NCBI GenBank assembly: GCA_012295225.1
Contig: WMKK01000011.1
Coordinates: forward strand, 335,672-399,671
Source: Ostreococcus mediterraneus
Lineage: Eukaryota; Chlorophyta; Mamiellophyceae; Mamiellales; Bathycoccaceae
Direction: 5' to 3'
DNA: 64,000 nucleotides
This document shows positions 17,001 through 27,047 of this stretch, piece after piece. The notes below the pieces were generated by a model. The model had not been told where the DNA came from. It ran no database searches and was given only the letters and a program-made list of their open reading frames with translations. The translations under genes were made by a program, and so were the position numbers. Each line of letters opens with the position of its first letter. The stretch's first letter is position 1.

Positions 17001-18848
17001 TTTTGTCACATGTACCCACGGCGTCTGCACAAACGAGTCTGCCACCGTCAAGAAGCCGAGCGAAGTGAAAATCATCGGTACAAATCCAATGCGGAGAGTA
17101 AGCACACGCAGTATGAAGCCGATATTTTCTACGCGTTCCTTCGAGGTACCTGAAAATCTTGAATAACGTCTGTATGCGAGCGCACGGTTTGCGAACACCT
17201 CCATGCTTTTCGCCGCGCCGCGCGGGATCAAACGTAAGTTGATAGGCGCTGATGTTTCACTATGAAGCGCGTGAATGATGGCTTCATCTGACGCGCTTAC
17301 CCATGCCGCTTCGCTGATTATTTTCTTGCGCTGCTTCTCCAAATCTCGAACCGGATCGTACACTTCATTGTTGGATTTGCGTTTGAAAATTGAAAGCACG
17401 CGAGAGATGAATCCTGGAGCACGCGAATCGTCGTCTGCATCGACGTCACCGCCCTCCTCGTCGCCGCCTTCTAAATAATCTGCCATACTTTTGTCACCAC
17501 CGGACTCCATAACCTCTGCGCATTCCTGCATTTTTTCTTCAAAATATGAACTCAAGCGCCCAAACGCAATCCCAAGGATGGGACAAATGACGACACCAAA
17601 AAGAATGACAACGAACCAGATCGTCAAAGATAAAGTCGCTTGCGCATCGGTTAAATCTGAACCGAAAAGGTATGGTGTAAAGAGCGTATCGATGAATGAA
17701 TCACGATACATTTCCATGGCATACCCAAATCGCCGCCACATGAAGGCGCATAATAAAAGAAATTCCAGCCGCAGTTGAACGCGAAGGAACATCACGCATA
17801 TGTACTCCTTCCTCAGCATGAGCGATAAACGATGCTCAAACCACAATGAAAATACACTGGAGTTCAGTTTCCACTTGTGACGCACGCCGGCGATGGCTTT
17901 TAAAATACTATTCCAAGCACGTTCTTTCGCTGACAATAAAAAATGGTCGCGGCGCTCCTTCGATGATAAATACTTTTGGAACGTTTGTTCTTCCGCATTC
18001 CACACTCCATCATTTTGCGCTTGTGACACTCTTCGCGCTTTGGTTTTGTCCAGCGCCATACTCTTCAAATCTACGCTCAAATCTAATTTGGTGGTGTACA
18101 GCAAGTGTTCGCTTTTGATTTGCGCCACGAGCTGTCGCATCTGAGTCTCATACTCTTGCGACTCTTCCATCCTATCGCCAGCGCGGTTTTTCATGCCAAA
18201 AGCCGCCACGACATCTAGATATACTTGATTTTCATCATTCGGATCGGAAGATGGCAGTTCACGAGCAAACCAAAACGCGCACGCCGCGCCGAAAACGACA
18301 AAGAGCGCGGCAAACGTCGCATTTGTCCCCGTTGGCTCACACGTCCACAACGCCTCTATTCTTTTCACATCGCTCGCGTAGCACCCAAGTGCATCTACGA
18401 GCGCCACGCTATAATTTCCTTCTAAATCTGGCCGCAAAATCACCTCTGAAGTTGTCGTCCATTCAAAACTACCAAACGCCGTTGACGTCGCATTGAGCGT
18501 CGACGACGTCGGATGCTCCACCACCATCCACTCTCTCTCGAGCGTGCCGTCGTCATCAGACGTGAACACATACCGCGAAAAACATCGAGGGAAACTCTCG
18601 CTCGATGGCGCGATGTACGGCGCATCGTACGCCAACGCCAACTCATTCGCCGTCGCGTAGTCGTCCAGCACGTCGCTCTGCGTTACGCTCGCCAACGTTC
18701 CCGTCGCCGTCGTACACGCCGGTGCGCCCTCCGCGGCGCCAACGACGCACGCTAGAACGCTCGCGCACGCCAGGAGCGCGCCCACACCGCGCCAGGCGCG
18801 CGTCGCGCGCGCGCTTGCGCCACGCCCAGCCCGCGGCTTCCAACGCAT
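14064..18848 (-). CDS. Very large multi-pass membrane protein of unknown function
   Basis: Single exon, 1594 residues, not recognised. A probable signal peptide (GVGALLACASVLACVVG) is followed by a Cys- and N-glycosylation-site-bearing lumenal region of about 130 residues. A first membrane helix lies near residue 185. A cytosolic basic/charged block then leads to about seven or eight further hydrophobic helices between residues 350 and 800 (for example VVILFGVVICPILGIAFG and FALILVCFALLVMHF). Residues 800-1450 are helical and leucine-rich, resembling an armadillo/HEAT-like solenoid. The tail is basic and low-complexity. Between TM clusters is an acidic linker (EGGDEEGGDVDADDD). The plan suggests a channel- or receptor-like protein, but this is inference. 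The ATG at 18848 starts the signal peptide. Divergent from LIG4. Confidence 0.85.
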   Translation of the reverse strand: MRWKPRAGRGASARATRAWRGVGALLACASVLACVVGAAEGAPACTTATGTLASVTQSDVLDDYATANELALAYDAPYIAPSSESFPRCFSRYVFTSDDDGTLEREWMVVEHPTSSTLNATSTAFGSFEWTTTSEVILRPDLEGNYSVALVDALGCYASDVKRIEALWTCEPTGTNATFAALFVVFGAACAFWFARELPSSDPNDENQVYLDVVAAFGMKNRAGDRMEESQEYETQMRQLVAQIKSEHLLYTTKLDLSVDLKSMALDKTKARRVSQAQNDGVWNAEEQTFQKYLSSKERRDHFLLSAKERAWNSILKAIAGVRHKWKLNSSVFSLWFEHRLSLMLRKEYICVMFLRVQLRLEFLLLCAFMWRRFGYAMEMYRDSFIDTLFTPYLFGSDLTDAQATLSLTIWFVVILFGVVICPILGIAFGRLSSYFEEKMQECAEVMESGGDKSMADYLEGGDEEGGDVDADDDSRAPGFISRVLSIFKRKSNNEVYDPVRDLEKQRKKIISEAAWVSASDEAIIHALHSETSAPINLRLIPRGAAKSMEVFANRALAYRRYSRFSGTSKERVENIGFILRVLTLRIGFVPMIFTSLGFLTVADSFVQTPWVHVTKNAGAAAGANLFTPLCVGLGAIVVSMKTSIETESLSPYLRSLPFFDIVSTFLKLVMATVAAVVEGEFGGQGVPALDAQTGITSLNTFREFALILVCFALLVMHFKMQTLRGFGNRWNSRRTSNYASAFLFAICAYSSRSFNQPPWTSHVAPVLTVSENFSRPSVVVAIVVAVLANIAGRALNTSREDVCINDEVRKLRDPKYADEEDEILSPEFINEQIESESVRDRVVTLIAFNELLNEQQQDKLIWKLVRQTQHPRTAEGMDEAWQASSDALEELGVIVHCIMKDPDQEFLQRAGESLIRDILQAYIDATLEMALWCHQTSDDVVWGAVKRIVSIITDCIKEGETKAFHAAIASVAMESVQSPEYAALLSTILFNAHDIDLDKDEDGNVQVSLMNWRKFVDDAYDIKPPPVAMKRIEPVTHVRDPSTGDVRRLDKLERVSFAAKSWLRKTLASEDAPKLSWFATFGYYASVKAAQSEADKERIEIAQDFMRTLLKASVSPDQQIAFFSIRTLLVIVRAGYVTSTILAVDGLNDLFACLNANAGKSTATFIAEIIQTVMGDKNSRSELLISLSNRLIALDQDDELSKLHCIELIHQAIKLEMSAVYRCRQLSNEDDYKTYQAAMSPAAAQCAHDALYGALIDVLPNVRDNAIPVLVDMITLYVWGSRNDHYVFTPCECEEYADRTYLAFVSRQERMLPGGVLMANAVHRRTTTARDDESQADAEKLIAVLIKVYSTDSDATVRDHAQQAVADVKALLSSTVAEKAVTLFNEDAKDRKVSAPSSKTLRDVTQMVQASVQRQHLKDETASKIRLNEFWRKMKERTREQQSGATQSQSTRGGIIEINRDFEARSKTRVPPGGKVPLTRETTGFKQTGERTMRIVRHPQPTAELERLRRLRLQRSEKSTEKRVRREVASERWYGGGDFKRPQSDTQTVDRPTDSLNARPTYTPRSWGTTKIPKEMRAPPRQESSRDDINYKL

Positions 18849-19075
18849 CTCTCGCCTGCAACGCCCGCGCCCGCGCCGCGCGCGACTCCGCGCGCAGCGC
18901 ACGCGCGAGACCCTCGTCGACGGTCTCGACGCGTGCGCGCGCTCGCCTCGCGCCTCGCGCGTGCGCGTGCGCGTGCGCGTGCGCGTGCGGGTGTGAAGAT
19001 GCGCGGCAACGGTAGTCACACGCCGACGCACATCCAAATTTCGCAAAAGTGCGCGCCTCGCGCGGTCGAGACGTC

Positions 19076-22000
19076 ATGCGCGTCGGCGTCGACGATGCGA
19101 GCGACGACGACGATGACATTGGCGTCGATCGCGCGCGCGTGGTGATCGCGGAGACGCCCGTGGGGAGCCCGCGCGGTGCGGACGATGAATCTAGGCACTT
19201 GTCGTCGGCGGATGATAACACCAACGACGACGACGACGCCATGGCGCACGACGCCGGCGCCGAAGACGAGGCAGAGATGAAACACAGTGCAAGTGATGCG
19301 TCGTACGCGTCTGCGCGCGACGTGCCGTTCCGTGTGCTGTGTAAAACGTTTGAGATGATTCAACGCGCAAAGTCTGGAGCGTCGCGCAAGGAGACGCGCG
19401 CGAAACGCTATCGCGCGCTCGATTGGTTCCACGATGGGTATTTGCAAGGCAAGCGCGACGGCGGTTGTCGTGCGGATGCGTTTGAGGCGTACCGGTTGCT
19501 GATACCGTCGTTGGATAAGGAACGCGGGGTGTACGGGATGAAACACGACGCGCTGGCCAAGACGGTTATCGCGGCGTTTGACATGTCTCGGGTGAGTAAA
19601 GACGCGGTGAAGCTCGAAGAGTGGAAGAAGAATGGTGGAGGGAATTTTGCGATGGCGGTGTATGAAGTGCTGAACGCTGGGCACTTGGCGGGTCGGGCCC
19701 CGGATGAGGATGTGGTGACGATTGGCGAGGTGAATGACGCGTTGGACGCGCTTACGGCGTGCGGAAATAGAGAAGAACGCGCGCGCGTGTTGCGCAAGGT
19801 GTTCAATAAGATGGATGCCACCCAAGTGAAATGGATCTGTGCGATTATATTGAAGGAGACCAAGTTACACATGGGGGACAAGCTCATTTTGCGACATTAT
19901 CATCGCGACGCGGAGATGCTGTGGGACTGGACGAGTAATCTGCGACGCGTGTGCGAGGACTTGCCATCGCGCGAGATGCGCTTAAAGCACACCGATATCG
20001 AAGTGGGTCAAGGATTGATTAATCCACAGTTAGCGCAGCGTAAGAACACCGTCGATGCCGTGTATAAGGCGCTCAAAGGAAAGCAGTTTGTCATCGAGAC
20101 CAAGTTTGACGGCGAACGTATTCAGGTGCACAGAAACGGCGACGTCATACAATACTGGACGCGAAACATGAATGATTTTGGCCCGCGCGGCTACGATGTA
20201 TTAGATGGTCTATTTCGTCAAGGACCGAAACGTTGTATTTTAGATGGAGAGCTCATGGTTTGGAATAAACTTCGTCAAGAGTGGTACCCGTTTGGGGCGT
20301 TGAAGACGTTGATTCAGGGCGCAAACCAACGCAAGGCAAAGGATGAATTATTCCCTTTAAACACAAGAGAACGCGCTGGGGGCAAAGAAGACGACGAGGA
20401 CAACGCTGATAACGAGGCTGGGTTGCAAGGCTCGAAGTACGCGTGGTACGCAGAAAATGTGAAAAAGATTACGTATGGCGATTTGGAACTCGTGTACGTG
20501 CCGTTTGACATTTTGTACGTCGACGATGGTAGTGTGCGGCATTTGAAATTAAGCGAACGCCACGAGCTTCTCAGAGAACGTATCAAAGAAACATCCGTGA
20601 TGTGTGGTAACATTAAAGCGAGAATATTACTCGCGTTACCGGATTCAGAGTTTGCGCGTGTTGGCTCTACCAAGGAAGACATCGAAAGCGATCTCTTGCG
20701 CGCGATGGATAACGGCGAAGAAGGCTTGGTGATTAAAGATTTAGATGGACCTTGGATTGCGGGCGATAGAAGTACGAATTGGATGAAAATTAAACCCGAT
20801 TATCTCAAGACTGAAGATTTAGACGTATTACTCATCGGTGGGTATTACGGCGCCGGCGCGCTTCGTGGAGGTAAAATCTCACAATTTCTTGTTGGCATAA
20901 TGGAATCTCCTCCTGATTTTGCTTCATCGGCGGGAACGCCACCGCAAATCATGAGCTTCTGTAAAGTTGGCACGGGGATGTCTATGTCGGAATTGGAAGA
21001 TGTTCGGAATCATTTGGCAGACTACATGCACCTCGAGCCGCCGCCAAATTACAATGTCACGGGCGCGTACGGAGAAAAGCCAGATGTCTGGATTTGGCCA
21101 CCTGAACGTTCGATCGTCGTGAGGGTCAAGGGTGATATCCGCATGATTCCAACGACGACTTTTGCCACTGGCTATAGCCTGCGTTTTCCTCGCATCACTG
21201 GACTGCGTTATGACAAAAAGTGGAGCGACATTCTCACCTTTGCTCAACTCAAGCACACCATTGATGAAGACAGAGTCAAGTTTAACGTCGACGTCAACGA
21301 TCCACGCCCCGGTTTGCATGCTCGGCACAAACGCGCTCGCACGACGGCGCAATCGACGCTTTTACCGGCGCACCTCATGCCCGTGGATGTCTCGGGCATC
21401 ATGCGCGAGTCTGAGATTTTCAAAAACATGCAAGTGCACGTCGTCAATGCCCATAGTCGAGAGCAAAAGCAAGAACTGTTCAAGCAAGTTATCGCCAGAG
21501 GTGGTGCCACGAGTGAGTTTTGGCACGATAAAGTCACGCATTGTGTGGCAGCGAAACGAGAGGGTGAAAAATTCGTCGCCGCGTGTTTGAAGGGCGACGT
21601 GTACACCATCGCATGGCTCGAGCAATGTATTAGTGAAGGACGAATAGTGCCGCCGCGACCGAGACATCGTTTACATCTTGCCACGTCAACGTGGTATAGT
21701 TCAGATGGGAAGATAGACCGTTATGGCGATGAGTATCTTACGAAATGCAACGAAGAAGATGTGCTGGCACTCCTCGAGCAAGTCGGCGACCAAAGCGCGC
21801 GATGGCATGGCGTCGAAATCCCAGCCATGGCCACGCTTACCAAGGAGTATCCAGAGCTATTCGCCCATATGAAGTATCTTACGTTCCGCGAGTGCGTGTT
21901 TACGATTGACGAAACGCACCGCGTGGACGGTGCTGCACGAAGTGTATTGTTTCCGGCGGTGCTCGAATGTGAGCGTAAAAACGCCGAATCTCTCGTTCGT

Positions 22001-22153
22001 CTGCATGGTGGCACGATTGCGCCGGCGAATAGAACTGGCACTCACATTCTGAGACCGTACGACCGCGAATATTACAAATTCGTAGAGAATAGGCACACGG
22101 TGGTTTCATTCGGGTGGGTAGAAAAGTGCATAGAAGCCAAGGAGACGTTGTGA
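19076..22153 (+). CDS. LIG4: DNA ligase IV
   Basis: Predicted 1025-residue ATP-dependent ligase of non-homologous end joining. The adenylation lysine is in the motif ETKFDGERIQVH near residue 343. The other nucleotidyltransferase motifs follow (CILDGELMVW, EEGLVIKDLDG, WMKIKPDY). Two C-terminal BRCT domains are present, roughly at residues 780-870 and 930-1025, as in LIG4 where the inter-BRCT linker binds XRCC4. The first about 85 residues are acidic and Asp-rich, longer than usual. The open frame begins at a GTG at 19049; the ATG at 19076 is chosen. The N-terminal DNA-binding domain (SRKETRAKRYRALDWFH) is also visible. Confidence 0.95.
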   Translation: MRVGVDDASDDDDDIGVDRARVVIAETPVGSPRGADDESRHLSSADDNTNDDDDAMAHDAGAEDEAEMKHSASDASYASARDVPFRVLCKTFEMIQRAKSGASRKETRAKRYRALDWFHDGYLQGKRDGGCRADAFEAYRLLIPSLDKERGVYGMKHDALAKTVIAAFDMSRVSKDAVKLEEWKKNGGGNFAMAVYEVLNAGHLAGRAPDEDVVTIGEVNDALDALTACGNREERARVLRKVFNKMDATQVKWICAIILKETKLHMGDKLILRHYHRDAEMLWDWTSNLRRVCEDLPSREMRLKHTDIEVGQGLINPQLAQRKNTVDAVYKALKGKQFVIETKFDGERIQVHRNGDVIQYWTRNMNDFGPRGYDVLDGLFRQGPKRCILDGELMVWNKLRQEWYPFGALKTLIQGANQRKAKDELFPLNTRERAGGKEDDEDNADNEAGLQGSKYAWYAENVKKITYGDLELVYVPFDILYVDDGSVRHLKLSERHELLRERIKETSVMCGNIKARILLALPDSEFARVGSTKEDIESDLLRAMDNGEEGLVIKDLDGPWIAGDRSTNWMKIKPDYLKTEDLDVLLIGGYYGAGALRGGKISQFLVGIMESPPDFASSAGTPPQIMSFCKVGTGMSMSELEDVRNHLADYMHLEPPPNYNVTGAYGEKPDVWIWPPERSIVVRVKGDIRMIPTTTFATGYSLRFPRITGLRYDKKWSDILTFAQLKHTIDEDRVKFNVDVNDPRPGLHARHKRARTTAQSTLLPAHLMPVDVSGIMRESEIFKNMQVHVVNAHSREQKQELFKQVIARGGATSEFWHDKVTHCVAAKREGEKFVAACLKGDVYTIAWLEQCISEGRIVPPRPRHRLHLATSTWYSSDGKIDRYGDEYLTKCNEEDVLALLEQVGDQSARWHGVEIPAMATLTKEYPELFAHMKYLTFRECVFTIDETHRVDGAARSVLFPAVLECERKNAESLVRLHGGTIAPANRTGTHILRPYDREYYKFVENRHTVVSFGWVEKCIEAKETL

Positions 22154-22260
22154 ACAGGATGACGGCGACGGTGTCGTTAAAAATAGACACACATGAATTG
22201 ATACTGCAGGAAACGCGTTGCGATAAATGAGTCAATCACACGCGCACTGGCCATGGACGA

Positions 22261-23697
22261 ATGAGAACGACGGCAAAAATCTGGGCAGACATGACGGGCA
22301 CCATAGCCGGATTGCGCTCAAACCAAGCGCATCTCAAAGACGACGACGACGTTTTCCCGACGACGCCCAGTCATGGTCATCAACACATGAAAGCAGCACT
22401 CATGTTTGTCGACATGAATGATTTCGTGCATTTCATGTTCAACGCAGATGACGATGATGATGAAAGTAGTGCGGCCGTGGTGCTCAAAGAACACGCTAGG
22501 CGCCGCAAGTCTTACGGATGCAAGCACGCCGAGACGCTCCGCCGCCGTCGCGACGAGTTAATACGCGACGCCCTACATGATTATTTCTCAAAGATCGCCG
22601 CGGCGATCGATGCATATGGTGGTAAAATTATTAGTTTTATTGGTGACGCCGTACTCGCCGCCTGGTTTGTGAAAGATCCATTGGATGAACATCGCACGAT
22701 GGTCTCGGCGACGCGTATGGCGGCGTTTTGCGCCGAAAACGTCGCCAAGCACGTACACGGACGAATGATGTGTGCGCGTTGGACCATAGCGGTGAAGATC
22801 ATGGTTTCATGTGGCGACGTCGTCATCATCAACACCGGCGTCGGCTTGAGCGAGAACGGGGCGTTACTTCTAGGTCAGGCGATTGATGACTTGTATACGT
22901 TGAAGCGCTCCATGCGTCCTGGACGCGTGGCGTACAGCGCGCGAGGCTTACATTTTCTGGAAGATACGCACACGATAACGGTGGAAGAAACGCGCGCGTG
23001 GGTGATGTCATCACAGTCACGTTCCCCGCTGAGAGACTCTCTAGCAGCTCGAGTGTCGGCACTCGTGGATGACGATGGCTACGCTCTCTCTCTCTCATGC
23101 GTTGGCGTCGGCTGCGCGCGCGCCGTGTGCGCTGTGACATTCTTTCGTTTCATCGTCGATCGAGCGCGGGAGCGGTGTGGCGACATCGAATACTTGCGTA
23201 CCATCCAGCGAGCTGTTGATGTGATTCAGCACAGCGTGCTGGAAAGTGTAGGTGTCGTTGTTCAAATCGTCGTCGACGAAGACGGACCAGCGTGTCTGTG
23301 CGCGTTTGGACTGTCACAAACGCGAGATCATCACGCGTCATCGCGCGCGGTGCGGTGCGCTCATCACGTGCTGGCAGCATTCGCCCGAGACTTGCCTTGG
23401 TTTACGACGGCAGTTGGAATTAGCACGGGATGCGTGAACATTGGTCCCGCGATGACGCGCCGCGAGCTCACGCTCATCGGCGTCCCCGTCATTCTCGCGG
23501 CTCGTTTCGCGGACACGGCGTTAAAGACCTCGGCTGGTCGCAGTTCGGTACACATGCTGCTCGATTCCACCACGCGCGTCGAGGCTGACGAGGCGATGCG
23601 TGATTTCGCGGCGACGACGACGACGACGCGGATGGACATACGGCTGAAAGGATTTCCATCCCTCGTCCGCGCGTACGCCGTCGACGTCGCAGACTAG
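22261..23697 (+). CDS. Class III nucleotide cyclase with tandem C1-C2 domains
   Basis: Predicted 478-residue protein with two class III adenylyl/guanylyl cyclase homology domains and no transmembrane segment or receiver. The layout resembles the catalytic half of animal soluble adenylyl cyclase. The first domain (residues about 43-215) keeps both metal-binding Asp positions, in FVDMNDF and IGDAVLAAW. The second (about 290-475) has the GISTGCVNIG strand and the GVPVILAARFAD block. In that block the usual transition-state Asn (VNxAAR) is Ile, while the Arg is kept. The large C-terminal NTPase/TPR region of animal sAC is absent. Activity is therefore plausible but unproven; cAMP versus cGMP cannot be decided. 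Convergent with the glycosyltransferase. Confidence 0.82.
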   Translation: MRTTAKIWADMTGTIAGLRSNQAHLKDDDDVFPTTPSHGHQHMKAALMFVDMNDFVHFMFNADDDDDESSAAVVLKEHARRRKSYGCKHAETLRRRRDELIRDALHDYFSKIAAAIDAYGGKIISFIGDAVLAAWFVKDPLDEHRTMVSATRMAAFCAENVAKHVHGRMMCARWTIAVKIMVSCGDVVIINTGVGLSENGALLLGQAIDDLYTLKRSMRPGRVAYSARGLHFLEDTHTITVEETRAWVMSSQSRSPLRDSLAARVSALVDDDGYALSLSCVGVGCARAVCAVTFFRFIVDRARERCGDIEYLRTIQRAVDVIQHSVLESVGVVVQIVVDEDGPACLCAFGLSQTRDHHASSRAVRCAHHVLAAFARDLPWFTTAVGISTGCVNIGPAMTRRELTLIGVPVILAARFADTALKTSAGRSSVHMLLDSTTRVEADEAMRDFAATTTTTRMDIRLKGFPSLVRAYAVDVAD

Positions 23698-23772
23698 TAT
23701 TCATACCTACGCACCACGCTACCATGCGCTAGCACTTGTACCACATGCTTTTACTATATGAGCTAATATGAG

Positions 23773-26124
23773 CTAATTGTTACTACTTCTACACGTCGTC
23801 TGCGCCAACGTTCGCGGGCTCGCATAGGCCCATTCGCACGAACACGCGATGGGCTCTCGCGTGATGTGCGACACCTCGCCTCGCGTCATCAACGTAGCCG
23901 ACATGCTCGACTCTGGCTGACCGCAATGCCGCTCGACGACTTGCGGTTGATATTCGCCGTGTCCCGGCTCTCCATTATTCGGTTTCCCTTGTTTGATGTA
24001 TGCTTCTTCGAAACAAAAGTATTGCTCGCTCGCGAGCGCTCGAGACGCTCGAGAATCAAAGTCGGCGTCGGCTTCGGGGTCGCCAAATCCACAAAACACG
24101 CCGTCGTCGAGGCGATCGAATTCAATCACCGCCGCATCGGCGTAGGCGCTCAATGCGTCAGCAGCGGTCTTCGCATCGAAACCGGGCTCGAGGTTGACGG
24201 TTCTATGTGCGGGATTATCATCATTATCCGCGCCGCCGACGCGAACGCGAACGACGTCGCTTCGAATCGTCTCTGGCACGCGCTCGTCTTTGAGAAATCC
24301 ATCATGGCGGAAATCCACCCCGAGCGCGCCAAACCACGCGGGTAAGTTGTAAATATGATCCATGGGACACGTATAGGGCAAATGTGCGGTTTCGGCGCCG
24401 AGAGCGCGGCATCCGCGCAACGTGTTCCAAATCTTGTCGCAATAGCACCGCGCTTCGGGGAGGATGAGTGCGCGGCCGAGCGCCTTGGCGAGCGCCAGAG
24501 CGTTCCGAATCGTCACTCGACGAAGCTTGTCCTCTTCAAAGTGGCGCGTGATGGCGGTGATGTACGCGTCTGGGTCCGTGCCGACGGCGCTGTCGCCATC
24601 AAACTGTACTTGAGATCCTTCCGCGGAGACAGTTAAGAATTTCCCGTCGTTCCAGTAACTCGCGGGATCGACGTACCACAATCCGTGTTGACGCAATCGC
24701 TCGCGTTTACCGTACGCGTACGAGCTACTGTCGCCGTACTGATACGTCGTATGCACGGCGTACGGATCGCCGTCCTCGACGTGGTACTTTTGATGCTCTT
24801 GAACAAAGTACGTGTGCCCGTTGGAAAATTGGTAATTTGGCAAGACGCCCATGCGAATGGTGGCGTTCGCGACGTACACCAACGAACGGTATCCCGCCAA
24901 TCCTCGCGCGTGCTTGGGCACGTCCACGGCTGGATGAATGCCCCCATCGCGGGTCAAAATGTTAAACGCCGGTTGGTCGCGCATCCACGCAATCGTGCTC
25001 GTGGTGACTAAATTTTTCCACGCCGCGACAAACGCCTTGGCGCGCTCCGTCGGTCGAATGTGGAAAATCCCCGTGTTGAAATTCACGTGATTACACGCGC
25101 CAGTGTCGTTGCGATCGGCTTCGGTGTCGATGCAATCAGTGGATATGAGTATATCGGCGTACTTGTACGTGCCATTGTTAAAAACGGGCCGAGGGTCGCG
25201 CATCCACACCACATCGGCGTCGGATAAAATCGGCGCCACGCCCATATCTAATAAATCCTCCACAAATTTTGTCTTCACCGTGCCCATCTTCTTGAACGAC
25301 TCGCTCCCGTGCGCTATGAATTGCGTGTTGCGCGCGTCTAAAACCGACCGCCCCGTGAGCAGCATCGATGGGATGTTTCGCGAGCGACACAATTGAAACA
25401 TTTCCTCATCCAGCGCGCCGACGAAAATCGGCTCGAGCTTCAACTTTTTCGTCGACTCGACCCAATTAAACACAAAATCCTTCACGCTCGCCGTACCAAA
25501 TGTCACAAACAATTGCTCACCCGTCTTGACGTGCTTTAACGCATCTGGCACGCCCTGAAGCTTGGTTTCGAGTTCGAGCCGCGCGCTCGCGCTCAACGCT
25601 TGCGTCTGCGCCGACCACATTTCCCGCATCCACTTTGGATGCGTCGACGACCCATGCACGCCATCACCGTTCATATTTGACACAACTAACGCAGGCGGTG
25701 GATCCAACATGGTGAAATCCTCACTCCACGACGTGTTCGATGAAGACGAAGACGAAGACGAAGACGAAGACGCGACTCGCGAGTGGCGCTCATCGTCACC
25801 GTCTTCGCGTTCCTCCGCGAGCACACCACCCTCGCGCGTGACGCGCCGAGGGACCAATGATTCATGCACGTAATCCAACCCCAACGCATCGTCCCCCATC
25901 GCACCGCCGTCGTCGTCGTAGCTCGAATCCGCCGCGTCCCGAGCCGACATCGACATCGACATCGACGACGACAGCCCCCACCCTTGCCGTCGTCGCCCGC
26001 GCGCCCCGGTCGCGGTCAACGCCAGCGCACACGCCAGCGCCATCAGCGCCATCGCGCGACGCCGCGGCGCGCGCGCCGACGCCGACGACGACGACGCCGA
26101 TGACGACGCGGTAGACCGACGCAT
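23773..26124 (-). CDS. GT77-type glycosyltransferase, XEG113-like
   Basis: Predicted 783-residue type II Golgi membrane protein. A single N-terminal anchor (MALMALACALALTATG) follows a short Ser/Arg cytosolic tail. A low-complexity Ser stem is encoded by a GAAGAC repeat. The nucleotide-diphospho-sugar transferase domain has FVTFGTASVKDFVFNW and the metal-binding DxD in ILSDADVVWMRDP. The block ending HVNFNTGIFHIRP and the extended C-terminal region resemble plant XEG113, a GT77 arabinosyltransferase of extensins. The open frame begins at a GTG at 26145, so the ATG at 26124 is used. Sugar and acceptor are not determined. Start codons of this gene and ANP32 are only 49 bp apart, head to head. 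Confidence 0.85.
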   Translation of the reverse strand: MRRSTASSSASSSSASARAPRRRAMALMALACALALTATGARGRRRQGWGLSSSMSMSMSARDAADSSYDDDGGAMGDDALGLDYVHESLVPRRVTREGGVLAEEREDGDDERHSRVASSSSSSSSSSSNTSWSEDFTMLDPPPALVVSNMNGDGVHGSSTHPKWMREMWSAQTQALSASARLELETKLQGVPDALKHVKTGEQLFVTFGTASVKDFVFNWVESTKKLKLEPIFVGALDEEMFQLCRSRNIPSMLLTGRSVLDARNTQFIAHGSESFKKMGTVKTKFVEDLLDMGVAPILSDADVVWMRDPRPVFNNGTYKYADILISTDCIDTEADRNDTGACNHVNFNTGIFHIRPTERAKAFVAAWKNLVTTSTIAWMRDQPAFNILTRDGGIHPAVDVPKHARGLAGYRSLVYVANATIRMGVLPNYQFSNGHTYFVQEHQKYHVEDGDPYAVHTTYQYGDSSSYAYGKRERLRQHGLWYVDPASYWNDGKFLTVSAEGSQVQFDGDSAVGTDPDAYITAITRHFEEDKLRRVTIRNALALAKALGRALILPEARCYCDKIWNTLRGCRALGAETAHLPYTCPMDHIYNLPAWFGALGVDFRHDGFLKDERVPETIRSDVVRVRVGGADNDDNPAHRTVNLEPGFDAKTAADALSAYADAAVIEFDRLDDGVFCGFGDPEADADFDSRASRALASEQYFCFEEAYIKQGKPNNGEPGHGEYQPQVVERHCGQPESSMSATLMTRGEVSHITREPIACSCEWAYASPRTLAQTTCRSSNN

Positions 26125-26173
26125 CGTCGCAGAGTGACGCGCCACAGTCAGTCGCGCGCGAGCTCACGTCATC

Positions 26174-27013
26174 ATGGACGCGGTACGTGTACCTTTCCCG
26201 CCGCCGTCGCGTGCGAGACGTCGAACGCGATGCGCGCGACGCGATGCGCGCGCGCGGGCGTCGGCGCGCGGAGGCGGCGCACGGAGGCGGCGCGCGGAGG
26301 CGGCGCGAGACGGTGCGCTCGGCGCTGGTCGTTGGCGATCGATCGATGATGGTTTCAATAGACTAACGCGCGGCGATGTCGCGCGCGACATCTCGATTGG
26401 CGCCGTTCGCGCGTCGTGCGTCGCGATGGTGGCGACGTCGGCGACGCGCGGTGGCGGCGCCAATCGCGATGGATTGCGTGCGTAATCATCATGTCTTGCA
26501 TTCGACGACAGGCTATTCAAAAGTGGTGCGACGAGATGGGGACGAGCGTGGAAAAAGTAACCACGATGTACCTCGATAACAAGTTTAACGCCCCGAATGT
26601 CGATGGGGAATTACTCGCCAAGTGTGAGAAGTTGGAAACGTTGAGTTGCGCGTCGTGCGGTCTCGCGACGTTGAGCGGGTTTCCGCCGTTGGCCAAGTTG
26701 AAGAGTTTGTTGTTGAATGATAATCGTATTTCGAGCGGTTTGGACGCGTTGGTCAAGTGCGAGAATTTAACATCGTTATCGTTGGCGAATAATCGCATCG
26801 CGAGTGTTGATGATTTGAAGCCGTTGGCGGATGAATTGACGTTGAATGTGCTCGAAGTGGAGCAGTGTCCGCTAACCAATGCGGAGGGTTACTTTGAGAC
26901 GATTATGAGCATGATGCCGACGTTGAACACGTTGGATGGGAGAGACGAGTTCGGGAACGAGGTAGATGATGAGGATGATGATGATGATGATGAGGACGAG
27001 GATGACGAGGACA

Positions 27014-27047
<34 letters not shown>

